Below, piece by piece: positions 11,301-25,600 of a DNA stretch of 64,000 nt. Position numbers and translations under genes: made by a program. The first letter of the stretch is position 1; each line of letters starts with the position of its first letter. The notes under the pieces are model-generated. The model was not told the DNA's origin and searched no databases. It worked only from the letters and a program-made list of their open reading frames with translations. This stretch comes from Argopecten irradians (Eukaryota > Mollusca > Bivalvia > Pectinida > Pectinidae): positions 42,805,664-42,869,663 of the forward strand of contig NC_091145.1 in NCBI RefSeq assembly GCF_041381155.1. The letters run 5' to 3'.

Positions 11301-14300
11301 ACGGCAGCACAAGTTAGCCACAGATTGATAAAGCAATGGTAGGCAGATCAAACCAGTGACAGCAGCACAAGTTAGCCACAGATTGATAAAACAATGGTAG
11401 GCAGATCAAACCAGTGACAGCAGCACAAGTTAGCCACAGATTGATAAAGCAATGGTAGGTAGATCAAACCAGTGACAGCAGCACAAGTTAGCCACAGATT
11501 GATAAAACAATGGTAGGCAGGTCAAACCAGTGACAGCAGCACAAAGTTAGCCATAGATTGATAAAACAATGGTAGGCAGATCAAACCAGTGACAGCAGCA
11601 CAAGTTAGCCACAGATTGATAAAACAATGGTAGGCAGATCAAACCAGTGACACAGCAGCACAAGTTAGCCACAGATTGATAAAACAATGGTGAGGCAGAT
11701 CAAACCAGTGACAGCAGCACAAGTTAGCCACAGATTGATAAAACAATGGTAGGCAGATCAAACCAGTGACGGCAGCACAAGTTAGCCACAGATTGATAAA
11801 ACAATGGTAGGCAGATCAAACCAGTGACGGCAGCATAAGTTAGCCATAGATTGATAAAACAATGGTAGGCAGGTCACACCAGTGACAGCAGCACAAGTTA
11901 GCCACAGATTGATAAAACAATGGTAGGCAGATCAAACCAGTGACAGCAGCACAAGTTAGCCACAGATTGATAAAGCAATGGTAGGCAGATCAAACCAGTG
12001 ACAGCAGCACAAGTTAGCCACAGATTGATAAAACAATGGTAGGCAGATCAAACCAGTGACAGCAGCACAAGTTAGCCACAGATTGATAAACAATGGTAGG
12101 TAGATCAAACCAGTGACACGAGCAGCACAAGTTAGCCACAGATTGATAAAGCAATGGTAGGCAGATCAAACCAGTGACAGCAGCACAAGTTAGCCACAGA
12201 TTGATAAAGCAATGGTAGGCAGGTCAAACCAGTGACGGCAGCACAAGTTAGCCACAGATTGATAAAACAATGGTAGGCAGGTCAAACCAGTGACGGCAGC
12301 ACAAGTTAGCCAAAGATTAATATAACAATGGTAGGCAGGTCCAAACAGTGACGGCAGCACAAGTTAGCCAAAGATTATATAACAATGGTAGGCAGGGTTA
12401 GGAAACGGCAGCACAAGTTAGCCAAATTGATTAATAAACTAATGGTAGGCAGATCAAACCAGTGACAGCAGCACAAGTTAGCCACAGATTGATAAAGCAA
12501 TGGTAGGCAGATCAAACCAGTGACGGCAGCACAAGTTAGCCACAGATTGATAAAACAATGGTAGGCAGATCAAACCAGTGACAGCAGCACAAGTTAGCCA
12601 CAGATTGATAAACAATGGTAGGCAGGTCAAATAGGTAACGGCAGCACAAGTTAGCCAAAGATTAATAAAACAATGGTAGGCAGGTCAAACTAGACGGCAG
12701 CACAAGTTAGCCAAAGATTAATAAACAATGGTAGGCAGGTCAAACCAGTGACGGCAGCACAAGTTAGCCAAAGATTAATATAACAATGGTAGGCAGATCA
12801 AACCAGTGACAGCAGCACAAGTTAGCCACAGATTGATAAAGCAATGGTAGGCAGATCAAACCAGTGACAGCAGCACAAGTTAGCCACAGATTGATAAAAC
12901 AATGGTAGGCAGGTCAAACCAGTGACAGCAGCACAAGTTAGCCAAAGATTGATAAAGCAATGGTAGGCAGGTCAAACCAGTGACAGCAGCACAAGTTAGC
13001 CACAGATTGATAAAACAATGGTAGGCAATCAAACCAGTGACGGCAGCACAAGTTAGCCACAGATTGATAAAGCAATGGTAGGCAGATCAAACCAGTGACG
13101 GCAGCACAAATTAGCCATAGATTGATAAAACAATGGTAGGCAGGTCAAACCAGTGACGGCAGCACAAGTTAGCCACAGATTGATAAAACAATGGTAGGCA
13201 GATCAAACCAGTGACAGCAGCACAAGTTAGCCATAGATTGATAAAACAATGGTAGGCAGGTCAAACCAGTGACGGCAGCACAAGTTAGCCACAGATTGAT
13301 AAAGCAATGGTAGGCAGATCAAACAGTGACAGCAGCAATAAGTTAGCCACAGATTGATAAAACAATGGTAGGCAGGTCAAACCAGTGACGGCAGCACAAG
13401 TTAGCCACAGATTGATAAAACAATGGTAGGCAGTCAAACCAGTGACAGCAGCACAAGTTAGCCACAGATTGATAAAGCAATGGTAGGCAGATCAAACCAG
13501 TGACAGCAGCACAAGTTAGCCACAGATTGATAAAGCAATGGTAGGCAGATCAAACCAGTGACAGCAGCACAAGTTAGCCACAGATTGATAAAGCAATGGT
13601 AGGCAGATCAAACCAGTGACAGCAGCACAAGTTAGCCACAGATTGATAAAGCAATGGTAGGCAGATCAAACCAGTGACAGCAGCACAAGTTAGCCACAGA
13701 TTGATAAAACAATGGTAGGCAGGTCAAACCAGTGACAGCAGCACAAGTTAGCCACAGATTGATAAAACAATGGTAGGCAGGTCAAACCAGTGACGGCAGC
13801 ACAAGTTAGCCACAGATTGATAAAACAATGGTAGGCAGGTCAAACCAGTGACAGCAGCACAAGTTAGCCACAGATTGATAAAACAATGGTAGGCAGGTCA
13901 AACCAGTGACGGCAGCACAAGTTAGCCACAGATTGATAAAACAATGGTAGGCAGATCAAACCAGTGACAGCAGCATAAGTTAGCCACAGATTGATAAAGC
14001 AATGGTAGGCAGGTCAAACCAGTGACGGCAGCACAAGTTAGCCACAGATTGATAAAACAATGGTAGGCAGATCAAACCAGTGACGGCAGCAGCAAGTTAG
14101 CCACAGATTGATAAAACAATGGTAGGCAGATCAAACCAGTGACAGCAGCACAAGTTAGCCACAGATTGATAAAACAATGGTAGGCAGGTCAAACCAGTGA
14201 CAGCAGCACAAGTTAGCCACAGATTGATAAAGCAATGGTAGGTAGATCAAACCAGTGACAGCAGCACAAGTTAGCCACAGATTGATAAAGCAATGGTAGG

Positions 14301-17300
14301 CAGATCAAACCAGTGACAGCAGCACAAGTTAGCCACAGATTGATAAAACAATGGTAGGCAGATCAAACCAGTGACAGCAGCACAAGTTAGCCACAGATTG
14401 ATAAAACAATGGTAGGCAGGTCAAACCAGTGACGGCAGCACAAGTTAGCCAAAGATTGATAAAGCAATGGTAGGCAGATCAAACCAGTGACAGCAGCACA
14501 AGTTAGCCACAGATTGATAAAACAATGGTAGGCAGGTCAAACCAGTGACAGCAGCACAAGTTAGCCACAGATTGATAAAGCAATGGTAGGCAGATCAAAA
14601 ACCAGTGACGGCAGCACAAGTTAGCCACAGATTGATAAAGCAATGGTAGGCAGATCAAACCAGTGACAGCAGCACAAGTTAGCCACAGATTGATAAAACA
14701 ATGGTAGGCAGATCAAACCAGTGACGGCAGCACAAGTTAGCCACAGATTGATAAAGCAATGGTAGGCAGATCAAACCAGTGACAGCAGCACAAGTTAGCC
14801 ACAGATTGATAAAGCAATGGTAGGCAGATCAAACCAGTGACAGCAGCACAAGTTAGCCACAGATTGATAAAACAATGGTAGGTAGATCAAACCAGTGACA
14901 GCAGCACAAGTTAGCCACAGATTGATAAAACAATGGTAGGCAGATCAAACCAGTGACAGCAGCACAAGTTAGCCACAGATTGATAAAGCAATGGTAGGCA
15001 GATCAAACCAGTGACAGCAGCACAAGTTAGCCACAGATTGATAAAGCAATGGTAGGCAGATCAAACCAGTGACGGCAGCACAAGTTAGCCACAGATTGAT
15101 AAAGCAATGGTAGGTAGATCAAACCAGTGACGGCAGCACAAGTTAGCCACAGATTGATAAAACAATGGTAGGCAGATCAAACCAGTGACGGCAGCACAAG
15201 TTAGCCAAAGATTGATAAAACAATGGTAGGCAGATCAAACCAGTGACAGCAGCAGCACAAGTTAGCCACAGATTGATAAAACAATGGTAGGCAGGTCAAA
15301 CCAGTGACGGCAGCACAAGTTAGCCAAAGATTGATAAAACAATGGTAGGCAGGTCAAACCAGTGACGGCAGCACAAGTTAGCCACAGATTGATAAAGCAA
15401 TGGTAGGCAATCAAACCTGTGACAGGCAGCACAAGTTAGCCACAGATTGATAAAACAATGGTAGGCACAAAACGTGACGCAGGTAGTAGCATATAACAAT
15501 GGTAGGCAGGTCAAACCAGTGACGGCAGCATAAGTTAGCCACAAGATTAATATAACAATGGTAGGCAGGTCAAACTAGTAACAGGCAGCACAAGTTAGCC
15601 AAAGATTAATATAAACAATGGTAGGCAGGTCAAACAGTGACGGCAGCACAAGTTAGCCAAAGATTGATAAAACAATGGTAGGCAGATCAAACCAGTGACA
15701 GCAGCACAAGTTAGCCACAGATTGATAAAACAATGGTAGGCAGATCAAACCAGTGACAGCAGCACAAGTTAGCCACAGATTGATAAAGCAATGGTAGGCA
15801 GATCAAACCAGTGACAGCAGCACAAGTTAGCCACAGATTGATAAAGCAATGGTAGGCAGGATCAAACCAGTGACAGCAGCACAAGTTAGCCACAGATTGA
15901 TAAACAATGGTAGGCAGATCAAACCAGTGACGGCAGCACAAGTTAGCCACAGATTGATAAAACAATGGTAGGCAGGTCAAACAGTAACGGCAGCACAAGT
16001 TAGCCAAAGATTGATATAACAATGGTAGGCAGGTCAAACCAGTGACGGCAGCACAAGTTAGCCAAAGATTGATAAAACAATGGTAGGCAGTCAAACCAGT
16101 GACGGCAGCACAAGTTAGCCACAGATTGATAAAACAATGGTAGGCAGGTCAAACCAGTGAACATGCAGCACAAGTTAGCCACAGATTGATAAAGCAATGG
16201 TAGGCAGATCAAAACCAGTGACGGCAGCACAAGTTAGCCACAGATTGATAAAACAATGGTAGGCAGATCAAACCAGTGACCGGCAGCACAAGTTAGCCAC
16301 AGATTGATAAAGCAATGGTAGGCAGATCAAACCAGTGACAGCAGCACAAGTTAGCCACAGATTGATAAAACAATGGTAGGCAGATCAAACCAGTGACAGC
16401 AGCACAAGTTAGCCACAGATTGATAAAACAATGGTAGGCAGATCAAACCAGTGACAGCAGCACAAGTTAGCCACAGATTGATAAAGCAATGGTAGGCAGA
16501 TCAAACCAGTGACAGCAGCACAAGTTAGCCACAGATTGATAAAACAATGGTAGGCAGATCAAACCAGTGACAGCAGCACAAGTTAGCCACAGATTGATAA
16601 AACAATGGTAGGCAGGTCAAACCAGTGACGGCAGCACAAGTTAGCCACAGATTGATAAAACAATGGTAGGCAGATCAAACCAGTGACAGCAGCACAAGTT
16701 AGCCACAGATTGATAAAGCAATGGTAGGCAGATCAAACCAGTGACGGCAGCACAAGTTAGCCACAGATTGATAAAACAATGGTAGGCAGATCAAACCAGT
16801 GACAGCAGCACAAGTTAGCCACAGATTTGATAAAGCAATGGTAGGCAGATCAAACCAGTGACGGCAGCACAAGTTAGCCATAGATTGATAAAACAATGGT
16901 AGGCAGATCAAACCAGTGACGGCAGCACAAATTAGCCACAGATTGATAAAGCAATGGTAGGCAGATCAAACCAGTGACAGCAGCACAAGTTAGCCACAGA
17001 TTGATAAAGCAATGGTAGGCAAGATCCAAACCAAGGTCAAACCAGTGACAGCAGCACAAGTTAGCCACAGATTGATAAAGCAATGGTAGGCAGATCAAAC
17101 CAGTGACGGCAGCACAAGTTAGCCACAGATTGATAAAACAATGGTAGGCAGATCAAACCAGTGACAGCAGCACAAGTTAGCCACAGATTGATAAAGCAAT
17201 GGTAGGCAGATCAAACCAGTGACAGCAGCACAAGTTAGCCACAGATTGATAAAGCAATGGTAGGCAGATCAAACCAGTGACAGCAGCACAAGTTAGCCAC

Positions 17301-19666
17301 AGATTGATAAAACAATGGTAGGCAGATCAAACCAGTGACGGCAGCACAAGTTAGCCACAGATTGATAAAGCAATGGTAGGCAGATCAAACCAGTGACAGC
17401 AGCACAAGTTAGCCACAGATTGATAAAGCAATGGTAGGCAGATCAAACCAGTGACAGCAGCACAAGTTAGCCACAGATTGATAAAGCAATGGTAGGCAGA
17501 TCAAACCAGTGACAGCAGCACAAGTTAGCCACAGATTGATAAAGCAATGGTAGGCAGATCAAACCAGTGACAGCAGCATAAGTTAGCCAACAGATTGATA
17601 AAGCAATGGTAGGCAGATCAAACCAGTGACAGCAGCAACAAGTTAGCCACAGATTTGATAAAAACAATGGTAGGCAGGATCAAACCAGTGACAGCAGCAC
17701 AAGTTAGCCAAAGATTGATAAAGCAATGGTAGGCTAGGTCAAACTAGTAACGGCAGCACAAGTTAGCCAAAGATTAATATAACAATGGTAGGCAGGTCAA
17801 ACTAGTAACGGCAGCACAAGTTAGCCAAAGATTAATATAACAATGGTAGGCAGGTCAAACTAGTAACGGCAGCACAAGTTAGCCAAAGATTAATATAACA
17901 ATGGTAGGCAGGTCAAACTAGTAACGGCAGCACAAGTTAGCCAAAGATTAATATAACAATGGTAGGCAGGTCAAACTAGTGACGGCAGCACAAGTTAGCC
18001 ACAGATTGATAAAACAATGGTAGGCAGATCAAACCAGTGACGGCAGCACAAGTTAGCCACAGATTGATAAAGCAATGGTAGGCAGATCAAACCAGTGACA
18101 GCAGCACAAGTTAGCCACAGATTGATAATAAACAATGGTAGGCAGATCAAACCAGTGACAGCAGCACAAGTTAGCCACAGATTGATAAAGCAATGGTAGG
18201 CAGATCAAACCAGTGACGGCAGCACAAGTTAGCCACAGATTGATAAAACAATGGTAGGCAGGTCAAACCAGTGACGGCAGCATAAGTTAGCCAAAGATTA
18301 ATATAACAATGGTAGGCAGATCAAACCAGTGGACAGCAGCACAAGTTAGCCATAGATTGATATAAACAATGGTAGGCAGGTCAAACAGTGACAGCAGCAC
18401 AAGTTAGCCACAGATTGATAAAGCAATGGTAGGCAGTTATCAAACCAGTGACAGCCCAGCACAAGTTAGCCATAGATGATAAAACAATGTAGGCAGGTCA
18501 AACCAGTGACGGCAGCATAAGTTAAGCCAGATTGATAAAGCAATGGTAGGCAGATCAAACCAGTGACGGCAGCACAAGGTCTAGCCACAGATTGATAAAA
18601 CAATGGTAGGCAGGTCAAACAGTGACGGCAGCACAAGTTAGCCACAGATTGATAAAGCAATGGTAGGCAGATCAAACCAGTGAACGGCAGCACAAAGTAG
18701 CAAGCCAAAGATTGATAAAACAACTCAGTAGGCACAAGTTCAGGTAACACATGGTGTAGGTCAAACCAGTAGTGAACAGCAGCACAAGTTAGCCATAAGA
18801 TGGATAAAACAATGGTAGGCAGGTTCAAACAAGTTGAAAGCAAAGCACAAAGCCACAGACTTGATTATAACAATGGTAGGTCAGATCCAAACCAGTGGAC
18901 AGCAGAAGTTAGCCACAGATTGATAAAACAATGGTAGGCAGGTCAAACCAGTGACGGCAGCACAAGTTAGCCACAGATTGAATAAAGCAATGGTAGGCAG
19001 ATCAAACCAGTGACAGCAGCACAAGTTAGCCACAGATTGATAAACAATGGTAGGCAGATCAAACCAGTGACAGCAGCACAAGTTAGCCACAGGATTGATA
19101 AAGCAATGGTCAGGCAGATCAAACCAGTGACGGCAGCCGCAAGTTAGCCACAGATTGATAAAAGCTATGGTAGGCAGGTCTCAAAACCAGTGACAGGCAG
19201 AATAAGTTAGCCACAGATTGATAAAAGCAATGGTAGGCAGGTCAAACCCAGCATTGACAGCAGCACAAGTTAGCCGACAAGATTGATTAAAACAATGGTA
19301 GGGCAGGTCAAACCAGTGACAGCAGCACAAGTTGTAGCCACAGATTGATAAAACAATGGTAGGCAGATCAAACCAGTGACAGCAGCACAAACGTTAGCCA
19401 CAGATTGATAAAGCAATGGTAGGCAGATCAAACCACCATGACAGTGCAGCACAAGTTAGCCACAGATTGATAAAGCAATGGTAGGTAATCAAACAGTGAC
19501 AGCAGCAACAGTTAGCCACAGATTGATAAAACAATGGAGGCATGATCAAACCAGTGACAGCATCACAAATAGCCATAATTGATAAAACATGTAGCAAGTC
19601 AAACCAGTGACGCAGCACAAGTTAGCCACAGATTGAATAAAGCCAATGGTAGGGCAGATCAAACCA
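8338..19666. repeat. Satellite-like array, 58-bp unit, about 195 copies
   Basis: The 58-bp unit contains CAAACCAGTGACGGCAGCAC, AAGTTAGCC and AACAATGGTAGGCAG. Spacing is 58 bp, for example GACGGCAG at 8,403 and AACGGCAG at 8,461. Recurrent variant positions are GACGGCAGC/GACAGCAGC, CCAAAG/CCACAG, TTAATATAAC/TTGATAAAAC/TTGATAAAGC, and GGCAGATC/GGCAGGTC. The variants interleave without an obvious fixed super-unit. The body is regular to about 18.3 kb; the last 1.3 kb carries many single-base indels. Minus-strand frames over it are artefacts. Confidence 0.98.
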
Positions 19667-22600
19667 GTAAACAACACACGAGGGCTTACTCAGTGTATGG
19701 TCTGTACCAAACCAAAGAAACGTTGTAACCAAAGTTGTGTTATACTAAACAACACACGGGCTTACTCAGTGTATGGTCTGTACCAAACCAAAGTTAACCA
19801 TACTAAACAACACACGAGGCTTACTCAGTGTATGGTCTGTACCAAACCAAAGATATAGTGTGTTATGTAAACAAACACAGGCTTAAGTATGGTCTGTACC
19901 AAACCAAAGATATACTAAACAACACACGAGGCTTTACTCAGTGTATGGTCTGTACCAAACCAAGTTAGATATGGAGTTGTAACCAAAGTTGTGTTATACT
20001 AAACAACACACGGCTTACTCAGTGTATATGGTCTGTACATAACCACCTAAGTTGTAACCATAAGTTGTGTTATACTAAACAACACACGGGCTTACTCAGT
20101 GTATGGTCTGTACCAAACCAAAGAGTTATAACTAAACAAACAAAGTATACTAAACAACACACGAGGCTTACTCAGTGTATGGTCTGTACCAAACCAAAGT
20201 TGTACTAAACATACTAAACACACACAGGGCTTACTCAGTGTATGGTCTGTACCCAAACCAAAGATATGGAGTTGTAACCAAAGTTGTGTTATACTAAACA
20301 ACACACGAGGCTTACTCAGTGTATGGTCTGTACCAAACCATAAGTTCAGTGTATGGTCTGTACCAAACCAAAGTTATACTAAAACACACACGAGGGCTTA
20401 CTCAGTGTATGGTCTGTACCAAACCAAAGATATGGAGTTGTACAACAAAGTACTCAGTGTTATACTAAACACACACGAGGCTTACTCAGTGTATGGTCTG
20501 TACCAAACCAAAGTTATACTAAACAACACACGGGCTTACTCAGTGTATGGTCTGTACCAAACCAAAGTTATACTAAACAACACACGAGGCTTACTCAGTG
20601 TATGGTCTGTACCAAACCAAAGTTGTAACCAAAGTTGTGTTATACTAAACACACACACGAGGGTACTCAGTGTATGGTCTGTACCAAACCAAAGATATGG
20701 CGTTGTAACCAAAGTTGTGTTATACTAAACAACACACGGGCTTACTCAGTGTATGGTCTGTACCAAACCATAGATATGGCGTTGTAACCAAAGTTGTGTT
20801 ATACTAAACAACACACGGGCTTACTCAGTGTATGGTCTGTACCAAACCAAAGATATGGCGTTGTAACCAAAGTTGTGTTATACTAAACAACACACGGGCT
20901 TACTCAGTGTATGGTCTGTACCAAACCAAAGTTATACTAAACAGCACACGAGGTACTCAGTGTATGGTCTGTACCAAACCATAGATATGGCGTTGTAACC
21001 AAAGTTGTGTTATACTAAACAACACACGAGCTTACTCAGTGTATGGTCTGTACCAAACCAAAGTTATGGCGTTGTAACCAAAGTTGTGTTAAACTAAACA
21101 ACACACGAGGCTTACTCAGTGTATGGTCTGTACCAAACCATAGATATGGCGTTGTAACCAAAGTTGTGTTATACTAAACAGCACACGAGCTTACTCAGTG
21201 TATGGTCTGTACCAAACCATAGATATGGCGTTGTAACCAAAGTTGTGTTATACTAAACAACACACGGGCTTACTCAGTGTATGGTCTGTACCAAACCAAA
21301 GATATGGCGTTGTAACCAAAGTTGTGTTATACTAAACAACACACGGGCTTACTCAGTGTATGGTCTGTACCAAACCAAAGTTATACTAAACAACACACGA
21401 GGTACTCAGTGTATGGTCTGTACCAAACCATGGTCTTACTCAGTGTATACTAAACAAAGTTTGTTTATACTAACACACACGAGGCTTACTCAGTGTATGG
21501 TCTGTACCAAACAAAAAGTTGTAACCAAAGTTGTGTTATACTAAAACACAACGAGGGCTAATACTAAACAACACACGTGGCTTTACTCAGTGTATGGTCT
21601 GTACCAAACCAAAGTTATACTAAACAACACACGAGGCTTACTCAGTGTATGGTCTGTACCAAACCAAAGTTATACTAAACAACACACGAGGCTTACTCAG
21701 TGTATGGGTACCAAACCAAAGATAAACCAAAGTGTTATACTAAACAACACACGAGGCTTACTCAGTGTATGGTCTGTACCAAACCAAAGATATACTAAAC
21801 AAAGTTGTGTTTATACTAAACAACACACGAGGCTTACTCAGTGTATGGTCTGTACCAAACCAAAGTTATACTAAACAACACACACGAGGCTTACTCAGTG
21901 TATGGTCTGTACCAAACCTGTTATACTAAAGTTGTGTTATACTAAACACACACGGAGGTACTCAGTGTATGGTCTGTACCAAACCAAAGATAAAGTTGTA
22001 ACCAAAGTTTGTGTTATACTAAACAACACACGGGGCTTACTCAGTGTATGGTCTGTACCAAACCAAAGATATGGCGTTGTAACCAAAGTTGTGTTATACT
22101 AAACAACACACGGGCTTACTCAGTGTATGGTCTGTACCAAACCAAAGTTATACTAAACAACACACGAGGTACTCAGTGTATGGTCTGTACCAAACCATAG
22201 ATATGGCGTTGTAACCAAAGTTGTGTTATACTAAACAGCACACGAGGTACTCAGTGTAATATGTCTGTACCAAACCAAAGTGTTATACTAAACAACACAC
22301 GACTTACTCAGGCTTACTCAGTGTATGGTCTGTACCAAACCTAGATAGAGGCTGTAACCAGTGTATGTGGTCCCTGTACTAAACAAACTAAACACCACAC
22401 GAGGCTTACTCAGTGTATGGTCTGTACCAAAACAACAAAGATTATGTGTATGGTCTCTGTAACCAAACCAAAGTTATACTAAAAACAACACACGAGGCTT
22501 ACTCAGTGTATGGTCTGTACCAAACCAAAGTTATACTAAACAACACACGAGGCTTACTCAGTGTATGGTCTGTACCAAACCAAAGATATGGCGTTGTAAC

Positions 22601-25600
22601 CAAAGTTGTGTTATACTAAACAACACACGAGGCTTACTCAGTGTATGGTCTGTACCAAACCAAAGATATACTAAACAACACACGAGGTACTCAGTGTATG
22701 GTCTGTACCAAACCAAAGTTATACTAAACAACACACGAGGCTACTCAGTGTATGGTCTGTACCAAACCAAAGATATGGCGTTGTAACCAAAGTTGTGTTA
22801 TACTAAACAACACACGAGGCTTACTCAGTGTATGGTCTGTACCAAACCAAAGTTATACTAAACAACACACGAGGCTTACTCAGTGTATGGTCTGTACCAA
22901 ACCATAGATATGGCGTTGTAACCAAAGTTGTGTTATACTAAACAACACACGGGCTTACTCAGTGTATGGTCTGTACCAAACCAAAGATATATTTGTAACC
23001 AAAGTGTGTGTACCAAACCTAAACAACACACGGGCTTTACTCAGTGTATGGTCTGTACCTCAAAGATATGGCGTCTGTACCAAAACAACACACGAGGCTT
23101 ACTCAGTGTATGGTCTGTACCAAACCAAAGTTAGTTGTTATACTAAACAACACACGAGGCTTACTCAGTGTATGGTCTGTACCAAACCAAAGTTATACTA
23201 AACAACACACGGGCTTACTCAGTGTATGGTCTGTACCAAACCAAAGATATGGCGTTGTAACCAAAGTTGTGTTATACTAAACAACACACGGGCTTACTCA
23301 GTGTATGGTCTGTACCAAACCAAAGTTATACTAAACAACACACACTCGAGGCTTTACGCAGTGTATGGTCTGTACCAAACCAAAGTTATACTAAACAACA
23401 CACGAGGCTTATACTCCCAGTGTATGGTCTGTACCAAACCAAAGATATACTAAACAACAACAGGCTTATCAGTAGTAATGTGTACCAAACCAAAGATATA
23501 CTAAACAACACACGCGGCTTACTCAGTTATGGTCTGTACCAAACCAAAGTTATACTAAACAACACACGAGTGGCTTACTCGAGGTACTGTATGGTCTGTA
23601 ACAAACTAAAAAACCCAAAGATATATGGCGCTGTTACCAGTGTATGGTCCTGTACCAAACCAAATTATACTAAACAGCACACGAGGCTTACTCAGTGTAT
23701 GGTCTGTACCAAACCAACAAGATATGGAGTCGTCTGTAACCAAAGTTGATATGTTATACTAAACAACACACGAGGCTTACTCAGTGTATGGTCTGTACCA
23801 AACCATAGATATGGCGTTGTAACCAAAGTTGTGTTATACTAAACAACACACGAGGCTTACTCAGTGTATGGTCTGTACCAAACCAAAGATATGGCGTTGT
23901 AACCAAAGTTGTGTTATACTAAACAACACACGGGCTTACTCAGTGTATGGTCTGTACCAAACCAAAGTTATATAAATGGTGTTGTAAACAGTGTATGTGT
24001 TATACTAAACAACAGTTGGGCTGTACTCAGTGTATGGTCTAAACAAAACCAAGGCTTATCAGTGTATGGTCTGTACCAAACCAAAGTTATACTAAACAGC
24101 ACACGAGGTACTCAGTGTATGGTCTGTACCAAACCAAAGATATGGCGTTGTAACCAAAGTTGTGTTATACTAAACAACACACGAGGCTTACTCAGTGTAT
24201 GGTCTGTACCAAACCAAAGATATGGCGTTGTAACCAAAGTTGTGTTATACTAAACAACACACGGGCTTACTCAGTGTATGGTCTGTACCAAACCAAAGTT
24301 ATACTAAACAACACACGGGCTTACTCAGTGTATGGTCTGTACCAAACCAAAGTTATACTAAACAACACACGAGGCTTACTCAGTGTATGGTCTGTACCAA
24401 ACCAAAGTTATACTAAACAACACACGGGCTTACTCAGTGTATGGTCTGTACCAAACCATAGATATGGTCGTTGTAACCAAAGTTGTGTTATACTAAACAA
24501 CACACGGGCTTACTCAGTGTATGGTACTGTACTCAAACCATAGATATGGCGTTTGTAACCAAAGTGTATATACTAAACAACACACGGGCTTACTCAGTGT
24601 ATGGTCTGTACCAAACCAAAGTATATGGAGTTGTAACCAAAGTTGTGTTATACTAAACAACACACGGGCTTACTCAGTGTATGGTCTGTACCAAACCAAA
24701 GTTATACTAAACAACACACGAGGCTTACTCAGTGTATGGTCTGTACCAAACCAAAGATATGGAGTTGTAACCAAAGTTGTGTTATACTAAACAACACACG
24801 GGCTTACTCAGTGTATGGTCTGTACCAAACCAAAGTTATACTAAACAACACACGAGGCTTACTCAGTGTATGGTCTGTACCAAACCTAAGATAGTGGAGT
24901 TGTCAACCAAAGTTGTGTTTATACTAAACAACACACGAGGCTTACTCAGTGTATGGTCTGTACCAAACCAAAATATAAATGGCGTTGTACCAAAGTCCTG
25001 TGTTTATACTAAACAACACACGGGGCTTACTCAGTGTATGGTCTGTACCAAACCAAAGATATACTAAACAACAAGAGGCTTAATCTGTGTATACTAAAAC
25101 AACACACGTGGCTTACTCAGTGTATGGAGTCTGTAACCAAGACCAAAGTTATACTAAACAACACACGGGCTTACTCAGTGTATGTCTGTACAAACCAAAG
25201 TTATACCTAAACAGCACACACGAGGCTTACTCCAGTGTATGGTCTGTAACCAAACCAAAGATATGGAGTTGTAACCAAAGTTGTGTTATACTAAACAACA
25301 CACGGGGCTTACTCAGTGTATGGTCTGTACCAAACCAAAGTTATACTAAACAACACACGAGGCTTACTCAGTGTATGGTCTGTACCAAACCAAAGATATA
25401 CTAAACAACACACGAGGCTTACTCAGTGTATGGTCTGTACCAAACCAAAGATATGGCGTTGTAACCAAAGTTGTGTTATACTAAACAACACACGAGGCTT
25501 ACTCAGTGTATGGTCTGTACCAAACCAAAGATATGGCGTTGTAACCAAAGTTGTGTTATACTAAACAACACACGGGCTTACTCAGTGTATGGTCTGTACC

